Position numbers and translations under genes: made by a program. DNA of 10,634 nucleotides from a bacterium (GTDB lineage Bacteria; UBA9089; CG2-30-40-21; SBAY01): positions 1 through 10,634 of the forward strand of contig JBFLYA010000130.1 in NCBI GenBank assembly GCA_040757115.1, read 5' to 3'. Positions 5,836-10,634 of this stretch are shown here, one piece after another; the first letter of the stretch is position 1, and each line of letters starts with the position of its first letter. Below the pieces are notes generated by a model that was not told where the DNA came from, searched no databases, and worked only from the letters and a program-made list of their open reading frames with translations.

Positions 5836-5911
5836 AAACTTAGAGAAGAATTGGAGTCATCTCCCGAATTGAGAATTAACGCAAGCAGGAAGAAAAGAGA
5901 ATTGCAAAACA

Positions 5912-6000
5912 AAGTTTTTGTCTAATCCAGCGATGTTCCCTGATTTTTATGAGAGGAGGCTCTGACTTGCTTCGCGTGCCCGTGAGTTTTGTCATTATGA
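5912..6000 (+). other. Decayed attC site
   Basis: GTTTTTGTCTAATCCAGCGATG (from 5913) is a mutated copy of the start of the standard site, with R'' GTCTAAT instead of GTCTAAC. A later CGTGAGTTTTGT resembles its loop. Neither a GC-rich right arm nor a GTTRRRY box follows before hicA, so it should not recombine. The flanking genes therefore probably move as one cassette. Confidence 0.55.
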
Positions 6001-6023
6001 CCAAATGATGTATAGGAGACTAA

Positions 6024-6209
6024 ATGAAATTCAGTGAACTGGTTAGATTATTAGAAGAAAATGGATTTAGAATTGTGAAAGAAAAAGGCTCAATAAGATA
6101 CTATGGAAAGACTGGGTGGAATAAAATGGTTCGACTTGATTACCACGGATCAAAGGAAGTTCCTACAGGCACTTGCAATAGTATCCTAAAGGCTGCAGGA
6201 ATTAAATGA
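6024..6209 (+). CDS. hicA: HicA-family toxin, 61 aa
   Basis: GGAG precedes the ATG. It has the double-stranded-RNA-binding-like HicA fold: MKFSELVRLLEENGFRIVKEKGS (helix and strand), VRLDYHGSKEVPTGTCNSILKAAGIK (strand then C-terminal helix). HicA toxins cleave mRNA and are neutralised by HicB. The catalytic His usually found as GSHH or GSHR is Ile here (KGSIRYYGK, about residues 21-29), while a His remains in DYHGSKEVPTG. This may be a subfamily with another active-site layout or a weakened toxin. It is followed after 16 bp by hicB, toxin first, as is normal for hicAB. Confidence 0.87.
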   Translation: MKFSELVRLLEENGFRIVKEKGSIRYYGKTGWNKMVRLDYHGSKEVPTGTCNSILKAAGIK

Positions 6210-6225
6210 CCATAAGGAGGATAAG

Positions 6226-6477
6226 ATGATTGAATTACCATATTCATTAGTAATTGAAGCTACGGAAGAACCAGACTATTTTGGTTTCTATTCCCTGGAT
6301 TTGGAAGGCTTTTCAGGCATAGGACATTCTGTAGAAGATTGTTTGTACCAGGCTAAGTGGGGAATGAAAGAACATGTTGCTTTACTAAGGGAACAAAGGA
6401 TTCCAGTCCCTCCTGAGAACCCAAAAGCTAAGATTATTATTCAGAATGAAAGAAAATTAGATGTGGCAATGGTCTAA
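6226..6477 (+). CDS. hicB: HicB-family antitoxin, 83 aa
   Basis: AAGGAGG precedes the ATG. The N-terminal domain is the partial RNase H-like HicB fold (YSLVIEATEEPDYFGFYSLDLEGFSGIGHSVEDCLYQAKWGMKEHVALLREQ), with the typical YSLDLEGFSGxGxSVEDC run. The short tail IPVPPENPKAKIII follows, and no separate C-terminal HTH or ribbon-helix-helix domain is present, as in short HicB proteins. It should bind and block HicA. Its stop codon TAA (6475-6477) lies inside the R'' box GTCTAAC of the next attC, so the coding end and the recombination site are merged. Confidence 0.88.
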   Translation: MIELPYSLVIEATEEPDYFGFYSLDLEGFSGIGHSVEDCLYQAKWGMKEHVALLREQRIPVPPENPKAKIIIQNERKLDVAMV

Positions 6478-6531
6478 CAAATCGCTGAAGCTGACGGTGC
6501 TTCGCACCGCAGCTTAGCTTTATCGTTAGAC
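6472..6531 (+). other. attC recombination site 8 (60 bp, short type)
   Basis: R'' is GTCTAAC (6472-6478) and R' is GTTAGAC (6525-6531). The arms form an almost perfect hairpin: AAGCTG-A-CGGTGC, loop TTC, GCACCG-CAGCTT, with a single extrahelical A at 6494. This is the compact layout typical of mobile integron cassettes and differs strongly from the 132-bp type next door. It is the last recognisable attC in the window. Confidence 0.93.
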
Positions 6532-6551
6532 CCTGAGAGGAACAAGAGCAT

Positions 6552-6674
6552 ATGTCAAACTTTGAGCACATATTCGAGACCTATAGGAAAGCCGAAGTCA
6601 AGAAGTTCACAGAAATAGCGGACAATATTCGCTCTCTCGATGATCTTTCCTCTCTGCTCTTATGTCTCCTTTAA
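6552..6674 (+). pseudogene. Start of a cassette gene, broken after 40 codons
   Basis: It begins with an ATG 20 bp after attC 8, at the position expected for the gene of a new cassette (H), with GAGAGG upstream at 6534-6539. It reads MSNFEHIFETYRKAEVKKF, continues through DNIRSLDDLSSLL and stops at TAA 6672. The first 36 or so residues look like a real amphipathic helical start, but the end is abrupt, no attC follows, and base usage changes after about 6660. I infer that the cassette was cut here by a deletion or insertion. The product is not recognised. Confidence 0.5.
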
Positions 6675-7103
6675 TTATGCTTACTGAAAGAATAAGCGAT
6701 ATACATTTTATCCAGTATAATCGTCAACGCATCCTTTCTCTATTAACCTGCCTTTTTCTCGTCTGGCTTATGGTCAGGAGCTTTAAAGAGATGCAAACCA
6801 TTGGTCAGATTTGTCCAGCAACCAGCTTGATTACATTCAGTAATCTCCTGATGAAGGACTACCTCTTTCCCCATTTGAGCTTACTTCAATTTTTCTCTCC
6901 TTTTATTTTTATATTAATTTTAACTTTGGCCAGTCCTTCAGGAAGAACCGTATCTTCACGGTATACTATTCTACAATTTTTTTGAATAACTAAAAGATTT
7001 TTTTAAGTTTTAATCTAAAAAATGGACTATCTTAACCCTAAATTTTAAATGAAGTTAAGGCAATATTAAAAATAAATTGCTATCTTATGCGGTTTTTTAT
7101 TAC
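6675..7103. other. Gene-poor stretch after the array; degenerate sequence
   Basis: No convincing gene. A plus-strand open frame from 6662 to 6985 has composition typical of the reverse side of coding DNA (very rich in L, F, S, I). On the minus strand there is a 43-codon frame (6743-6874, starting MGKEVVLHQEITECNQAGCW) with no clear relatives. Before it is a piece ending YREDTVLPEGLAKVKINIKIK (stop at 6886), which reads like the C-terminus of a real protein. These may be remains of minus-strand genes. From 6985 to 7090 the sequence is extremely AT-rich. No strong terminator hairpin was found below the membrane protein gene. Confidence 0.5.
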
Positions 7104-7520
7104 TTATTCCGCCTCAACGGGTGACCTTTTCCTGAACTTAAGCTTGATAAGAAATGTTGAAATCTTACAGGAGCAAATCGTTCTTAATTTGGAAATAATA
7201 TCCATTATCTGCATGCCTAATATAATTATTCCCAAGATTGCAAGGGAGATGAAAACAGTTCCAAATTTAATCGCAGAAGGTGAGTTGCCATAATAATTAG
7301 GCAGTGCCTTTGCAGAGAGCATAATGGCAAATGCCTGCAATGTAATCCATATCCCGCCTATAACCAATAAGGCGATAATTGTCTGTCTTAATACAAAATG
7401 CCACCTGTTACGATTGCTCCGCCGACGCAACAACAATAATAACTCGTGAACCGGCATCAGTAAAGCCGACAAAAGATAAAATAATCCGCTTATTCCGCTC
7501 CCAGGTAGACCCACTGCCAT
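7104..7520 (-). CDS. Small three-helix membrane protein, 138 aa
   Basis: The start is placed at the ATG at 7520, 1 base after the stop of the glycosyltransferase gene. GAAAGGA lies 8 bases before it, inside the end of that gene. The frame is open further up but would overlap without a ribosome site. Membrane segments lie at about 9-31, 46-70 and 86-108, separated by a basic loop LRRRSNRNRW and followed by a basic cytoplasmic tail (KLKFRKR). The tight coupling suggests an accessory subunit of the neighbouring polysaccharide synthase. No known family is recognised; a PgaD-like role is conceivable by position only. Confidence 0.75.
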   Translation of the reverse strand: MAVGLPGSGISGLFYLLSALLMPVHELLLLLRRRSNRNRWHFVLRQTIIALLVIGGIWITLQAFAIMLSAKALPNYYGNSPSAIKFGTVFISLAILGIIILGMQIMDIISKLRTICSCKISTFLIKLKFRKRSPVEAE

Positions 7521-7521
7521 T

Positions 7522-8607
7522 TTAGTGTCCTTTCTCATACATGGCAAAACGCCGCCTCAATATTAATTCACTCCACATTGCCTCTAACATAAAAATACTG
7601 TTAATAGTGCGCAGGACGAAAAATGAGGAAATGCTTGTTAAAATCAACCCCCCTTCTTTCTTACTGCGCATGTGTAAAAGTGCCGGTATCAAGACTGCCG
7701 GTGCATCAATTACATACCCAAAAAGAAAAAGAGGGTTTGCAAATAAAATAGCCAATAAAGGCAAAAGCAGAAGATAGGCCACCGATGCAAAAATTCCATC
7801 CCACATAGCTATGGCAATAAGTAGACGCAGGTAGCGAATCCTTGCTATTTTGCTCCAATGCACGCACACATTTTGTATAAAACCGTGTGACCAGCGTTTT
7901 AGTTGTTTTTTCATAAGTGAAAAATTATGGGGTTCAATAGGATAGGCAAACGCCTCAGGAACAAATACTACTTTGCGGCCTAATTCGTAAAAACTCCATG
8001 TCAAATCCACATCTTCTGCCAGAGTCCTATTAGACCAGCCTCCGTTTTGCTTTAAAATATCTGTTCTGTAGGCAGAAAAACAACCGGAGGAAATGAGGGG
8101 TTTTTCATAATAATCCTGTATCTGCTTATAAAAGGAAAAAGCAAAGAGATATTCAATATAACGGCCGCGTTCCCAGACCGTCTTTACATAACGAGGGAGC
8201 ACAAAACCGCAGACTGCCGCAGCATTACTTGCCTTAAGGGCATTCAGCATTTTCTCCACTGCATCAGACTCCAAAATAGTATCAGCGTCAATGGCCATAG
8301 TGAATTGGGTAGTTACATCCTTTAAAGCGTAGTTCTGGGCACCTGCCTTTGAGCCAGTGTTATATGGCGGCCTGATAACTGTAACTCCAAGTTCAAGTGC
8401 TACTTCAAAAGTATTATCAGTAGAACAGTCATCCACCACTATAATTTCATCAGGGGGAACTGTTTGATTCTTTAAACTCATTATTGTATCGGCTATGCTC
8501 TTTTCTTCATTGTATGCCGGGATTATGACAGTCAAGTTACTCAATTTTTTTACTGATAGGAAATTGCTTTTTTGAGTGTTTTGGGTATTATATCCATTTG
8601 TGCCCAT
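7522..8607 (-). CDS. Processive family 2 glycosyltransferase, membrane-bound (361 aa)
   Basis: Inverting GT2 enzyme of the cellulose/chitin/poly-GlcNAc synthase type, which adds sugars from UDP-donors to a growing glycan at the inner membrane. The GT-A domain starts at VIIPAYNEE (28-35), followed by VVDD (57-60), DAD (107-109, metal and nucleotide sugar), SSGCFSAYR (173-181), TLAEDVD (195-201, catalytic base) and QLKRW (235-239, the QxxRW motif of processive enzymes). Membrane helices follow at about 261-293, 297-312 and 322-345. Unlike PgaC or IcaA, there are no membrane helices before the GT domain, so it is shorter. Product unknown: poly-GlcNAc-like exopolysaccharide is a guess. The start at 8607 lies only 9 bases beyond a -10 box, so the mRNA may be leaderless. 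The next in-frame ATG is within the GT domain. Confidence 0.9.
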   Translation of the reverse strand: MGTNGYNTQNTQKSNFLSVKKLSNLTVIIPAYNEEKSIADTIMSLKNQTVPPDEIIVVDDCSTDNTFEVALELGVTVIRPPYNTGSKAGAQNYALKDVTTQFTMAIDADTILESDAVEKMLNALKASNAAAVCGFVLPRYVKTVWERGRYIEYLFAFSFYKQIQDYYEKPLISSGCFSAYRTDILKQNGGWSNRTLAEDVDLTWSFYELGRKVVFVPEAFAYPIEPHNFSLMKKQLKRWSHGFIQNVCVHWSKIARIRYLRLLIAIAMWDGIFASVAYLLLLPLLAILFANPLFLFGYVIDAPAVLIPALLHMRSKKEGGLILTSISSFFVLRTINSIFMLEAMWSELILRRRFAMYEKGH

Positions 8608-8616
8608 TGTGAGGAT

Positions 8617-8645
8617 ATTTTACCACAAATTTTATCCTTTGTCAA
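8617..8645 (-). promoter_or_regulatory. Strong sigma-70-type promoter of the glycosyltransferase operon
   Basis: On the minus strand: -35 TTGACA (8645-8640), 17-bp spacer, -10 TAAAAT (8622-8617). Transcription should start at about 8610, only a few bases before the ATG at 8607, and no Shine-Dalgarno sequence fits between them. Confidence 0.75.
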
Positions 8646-8834
8646 CAAAAAATTCAAAAAAATTCGACTCTTTTAAAAAAAATCCAAAAATTAGTATCGA
8701 AAATCTGCTCGATTAGGACAAAATCATAAAAATGGACATTGCCAATAGTGATTTTGGACACACTTATCCTCCGGAAGGTCCTTGGAAGGTCATAAAAGAA
8801 AGGACTAAAAAGTAGGTGAGAATTATGAAGGGTA
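8646..8834. other. AT-rich intergenic stretch without a gene
   Basis: Poly-A/T runs at 8645-8695, then a plus-strand 27-codon frame (ATG at about 8732, MDIANSDFGHTYPPEGPWKV) with no ribosome site or relatives. It lies downstream of the transposase remnant and probably includes decayed insertion sequence DNA. No recognisable regulatory site apart from the promoter at its left edge. Confidence 0.45.
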
Positions 8835-8987
8835 TCATCTTCCCTGCCAGAAACCATTATAAAACCATCTCTTCGTCCCTGGCATATTCTTCAGGATTTC
8901 CTCAATATCTTCTTTTTTGCAGATAATCTCTAACATCCGCATATTACCACCACATTCCGGACACTTCAATGGGTCGATACAAAAATA
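8835..8987 (-). pseudogene. C-terminal remnant of an IS91-like transposase
   Basis: About 50 codons, no start. The reading is YFCIDPLKCPECGGNMRM, then an IEEILKNM helix, then a stop at 8835. The DPLxCPxCGGxMR zinc-ribbon pair and the following I.....D.E.I..IL segment are typical of the extreme C-terminus of IS91/Y2-type transposases. It begins only 2 bases after the lexA stop codon. All of the catalytic part is missing. Either lexA sits on the inner edge of a deleted element or the deletion joined them. Confidence 0.72.
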
Positions 8988-8989
8988 TC

Positions 8990-9618
8990 CTAAAATCTTC
9001 TATACAAACCAATGACTTTCCCCGCAATCTTTATATCCTCTGCAGATACCAGTATTGGTTCCATCTTAGAATTCGCTGGCTCTAATCTCACCAATGATGT
9101 GCTTTCACGATAATAATATTTCACTGTAGCATCTCCTCCCACAAGTGCTACAACTATATCCCCATTATCGGCTATTTTTTGCCTTCTAACAATCACATAA
9201 TCCCCTGACAAAATCCCTGCTTCAATCATACTATTCCCTTCTACCTTAAGTGCAAAACACTTAGTATTGCTGACTAAATCTTTACCTAAGATAATCTCAC
9301 CCTCAATATTCTCCAAAGCCAGTAATGGTAGCCCTGTCTGAATCCTTCCTACTTTTGGAACCTTCACATACTCATCTTCTAATCTCTGTCTTTTATGCTC
9401 AACCAACAATTCTATAGCCCTGGGTTTGGTTGGGACCTTCCTCAGATAGCTTTTCTCTTGTAACGACTTGAGATGGGCAAAAGGTGCACAAGGAGATTTT
9501 AGTCCCAAATGACTCTGTATCTCCCTTACCGTAGGTGGGTAACCACATCTCTGGATATTCTCCAGACAAAAGTCTAATACCTGTTGTTGTTTTTCGGTTA
9601 ATTTAATTCCTTTGGCAT
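8990..9618 (-). CDS. lexA: LexA repressor, reading frame broken near the start
   Basis: SOS repressor and autoprotease. Restored, it would be about 209 aa: helix-turn-helix at 7-70 (LTEKQQQVLDFC..., YPPTVREIQSHLGLKSP), linker, and S24 peptidase domain with Ser130 (EGNSMIEAG) and Lys167 (DATVKYYY). The natural start is the ATG at 9618, with GGAGG 8 bases upstream, but that frame stops after 8 codons. The LexA frame lacks any ATG, GTG or TTG until codon 38 (TTG 9508), which would lack most of the HTH. One extra A in the run CCAAAGG at about 9610-9615 would join the two exactly (MPKGIKLTEK). So this is a recent frameshift, a sequencing error or slippage. The cleavage site, normally Ala-Gly, is Thr95-Gly96 (GRIQTGLPLLALE). 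Transcription is probably autoregulated through the SOS box upstream. Confidence 0.9.
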
Positions 9619-9626
9619 GCTCATCA

Positions 9627-9631
9627 CCTCC
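9627..9631 (-). promoter_or_regulatory. Shine-Dalgarno site of lexA
   Basis: GGAGG on the minus strand, 8 bases before the ATG at 9618. Its quality shows that this ATG is the intended start, even though the frame following it closes at once. Confidence 0.8.
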
Positions 9632-9641
9632 AATTATTATA

Positions 9642-9653
9642 ATACATATGTTC
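9642..9653 (-). promoter_or_regulatory. SOS box (LexA operator) in front of lexA
   Basis: Reads GAACATATGTAT on the minus strand, a near match to the Gram-positive type SOS box GAAC-N4-GTTC with one half-site imperfect. It lies just downstream of the -10 box, around the likely transcription start, where bound LexA would block transcription. A perfect 12-bp palindrome, TTCTAATTAGAA (9651-9662), overlaps its edge. Confidence 0.7.
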
Positions 9654-9660
9654 TAATTAG

Positions 9661-9689
9661 AATATACCATATAATCTTCAGAATGTCAA
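9661..9689 (-). promoter_or_regulatory. lexA promoter
   Basis: On the minus strand: -35 TTGACA (9689-9684), 17-bp spacer, -10 TATATT (9666-9661). Both boxes are near consensus. Transcription would begin at about 9654-9655, placing the SOS box at +1 to +13 or so. Confidence 0.8.
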
Positions 9690-9987
9690 GTAATTTTTTG
9701 GAGGGTGTTGAAAAAGTCGTTTTTTAGGAAAGGGTAGTTTTTGGAGGGGTGAATTTTCTAAAAACTGCAAAACTGCCTCCCTCTTTGAATTTAAACCTCT
9801 CCTTTTTAACCTTTCTTTTTATTTTTCTTAATCTTTCGTAACTATTCAGCACAATTATTCGATCTGTGCGGTTAGAAGAGAAACTTCCCCGCATTAAGGT
9901 TAAAGACGTACTCTCCCTTCTCCGCCGCTGGCGGGGGGATTAAGGATGTGAAAATCTTCTCAACTACCATTTCAATACAGGTCGCAA
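9690..9987. other. Non-coding 3' end of the IS66-like element
   Basis: No gene. It lies between the transposase stop (9988) and the lexA promoter. It holds an inverted repeat AGTTTTT/AAAAACT (9736-9766), a string GGGTGTTGAAAAAGTCG (9703-9719) of the sort often seen at insertion sequence ends, and a CCGCC-GCT-GGCGG hairpin (about 9923-9936). The outer end of the IS66-like element is probably inside this stretch, but I cannot place its terminal repeat. Confidence 0.45.
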
Positions 9988-10159
9988 CTATTGCATAAAC
10001 TCTGGCAATTGACCTTCGAACAAGAGATTCAGACCCTGAATTGAACCAATTCCATTCTTCTTGCATGTCGAAATATAGCTCCGAATCCGGCAGAATATTT
10101 TAGCCCCTTCCAGCGACCTGAAACAACCAGAAATCTTTTGCTGAACTTTAGTCATACGA

Positions 10160-10168
10160 ATATCATTT
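10160..10168. repeat. 9-bp target site duplication, left copy
   Basis: ATATCATTT directly flanks the left end of the inserted element. The identical string is at 10508-10516 on the other side. Confidence 0.88.
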
Positions 10169-10507
10169 GGGTGTGGCTATTCTTAAACGACAGGAGATTT
10201 ATTGTATCTCCTATGGTTATGTAAAAAAGAGTTAATAAAAAAGTTCCCTCCGGGTATAGATATAAAGTAGCCATCTTAATATCTCTATCAGAGATAGTCT
10301 ATTTTCAGTTATCTTTGTGTTCTTTGTGTCTCCTTTGAGAACTTTGTGTTTAATAATGTAGGTATCCTTAATTTAACCACAAACTTTACGAAGTTTTTCA
10401 CAACGCTCACAGAGATATAGACTTATAATGTAATGTTCTTTATAAACAGATTCCTTAAAAAGGAACAGGAAGGCTGTTTTAACCGTCGTCCAAAAGTAGC
10501 CACACCC
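10169..10507. mobile_element. MITE-like element (339 bp) inserted in the IS66 transposase gene
   Basis: Both ends read GGGTGTGGCTA inward. The imperfect inverted repeat extends to 23 bp (19 matches: left 10169-10191, right 10485-10507), ending ACGAC on each side. The element is flanked by an exact 9-bp duplication. The inside has no transposase gene, only small hairpins: AGGAGAT-N7-ATCTCCT at about 10192-10212, and ATCTCT-ATC-AGAGAT in the stretch 10281-10297. It also carries a CTTTGTGTTCTTTGTG tract like the repeat at the left end of the window. It would have to be mobilised in trans by a full-length element with the same ends. A 9-bp duplication occurs in several families (for example IS1, IS4/IS10), so the parent is not assigned. 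Confidence 0.88.
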
Positions 10508-10516
10508 ATATCATTT
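10508..10516. repeat. 9-bp target site duplication, right copy
   Basis: ATATCATTT, identical to 10160-10168, directly after the right inverted repeat. Transposase coding sequence resumes here. Confidence 0.88.
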
Positions 10517-10634
10517 TCACTCTGGTTGTTAGTAAAAGGAACATCTTTGTCTCCCATAAACCTTAATGTCTCATTCTCATAGTCCCTTAGCCGTTCCAGA
10601 AGATTATGTGCCTTTGTCTTCTTTGGTCTGCCCC

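Larger units (their letters stand above)
9988..10634 (-). pseudogene. IS66-family transposase (TnpC), C-terminal part, split by an insertion
   Basis: Two pieces on the minus strand. The first (10634-10508, running off the window) reads KTKAHNLLERLRDYENETL, then RFMGDKDVPFTNNQSENDM: the FxNNQxE motif carries the last catalytic Glu of the DDE transposase. The second (10168-9988) reads [16 protein letters not shown], then [20 protein letters not shown], ending EGQLPEFMQ with a TAG at 9988. Together they are the classic C-terminus of IS66 TnpC ([28 protein letters not shown]). A 339-bp element sits between Asp and Ile. Without it and one 9-bp duplicate, the frame is continuous, so the transposase was intact in this region before insertion. 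The 5' part is outside the window. Confidence 0.92.

Noticed and set aside
6662-6985. Plus-strand open frame of 107 codons with hydrophobic stretches
   Set aside because: It has no ribosome site, overlaps the broken cassette gene, and its composition is that of the opposite strand of coding-like DNA.
7080-7105. Terminator below the membrane protein gene (GCGG...CCGC around a T-rich stretch)
   Set aside because: Only four base pairs around a 16-base loop, too weak to call.
7541-7777. Plus-strand frame of 78 codons
   Set aside because: Lies entirely antisense to the well-supported glycosyltransferase gene.
8654-8857. Minus-strand frame of 67 codons downstream of the transposase remnant
   Set aside because: Low complexity, rich in F and K, overlaps the IS91-like reading in another frame, no ribosome site.
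9872-10066. Minus-strand frame of 64 codons
   Set aside because: It is out of frame with the clear IS66 transposase reading over the same bases.
1-10634. Integron integrase gene (intI), attI or other tyrosine recombinase
   Set aside because: I saw no reading frame with tyrosine recombinase motifs on either strand. If present, it should lie to the left of the window.

Overview
The window is an AT-rich bacterial accessory region. Its left 6.5 kb is an integron-type gene cassette array. At least six attC recombination sites, plus one half-site and one decayed site, lie between short plus-strand genes, and every cassette gene points the same way. Each intact site runs from an RYYYAAC-like R'' box (usually GTCTAAC) to a GTTRRRY R' box. 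Inside are GC-rich arms that pair imperfectly and carry one extra A in the left arm, the hallmark of a site recombined as folded single strand. No integrase gene (intI) or attI is visible, so this is either the interior of a chromosomal (super)integron or a cluster of attC sites lacking an integrase. Four of the long sites are almost identical at 132 bp, as expected of a resident array. A fifth 132-bp site, a 131-bp composite and a 60-bp site differ from them.

Cassettes from left to right: A (about 439-1271) holds two overlapping small conserved hypothetical genes. B (1272-2809) encodes a large lipoprotein with TPR-like helices and two retropepsin-like aspartyl protease domains. C (2810-3604) is a RelE/ParE-type toxin-antitoxin pair. 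D (3605-4515) is a VapBC pair. E (4516-5314) is a DUF4160/DUF2442 pair. F+G (5315-6525) holds a membrane-anchored coiled-coil protein and a HicAB pair, apparently fused into one cassette because the attC between them has decayed. H (from 6526) starts a gene that breaks off after 40 codons, where the array ends. The toxin-antitoxin pairs are typical array-stabilising cargo. Five of the sites are preceded by a conserved leader of 71-78 bp that ordinary attC sites do not have.

The right 4 kb is on the minus strand. A processive family 2 glycosyltransferase (QxxRW type) and a small membrane protein form a two-gene operon behind a very good sigma-70-like promoter that nearly abuts the start codon. 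Next comes a 3' remnant of an IS91-like transposase, directly abutting lexA. lexA has a strong promoter and a GAAC-N4-GTTC-like SOS operator, but its start codon is out of frame with the body by one base, and the usual Ala-Gly autocleavage site reads Thr-Gly. The window ends in an IS66-family transposase gene split by a 339-bp MITE-like element with 23-bp imperfect terminal inverted repeats and a 9-bp target duplication. Removing the element and one duplication restores the transposase reading frame exactly.

Organism: the lipoprotein, base composition, Gram-positive-style SOS box, IS66/IS91 remnants and VCR-length attC sites suggest an uncultured environmental bacterium from a deep or candidate phylum. 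The sequence does not allow a species or phylum to be named.
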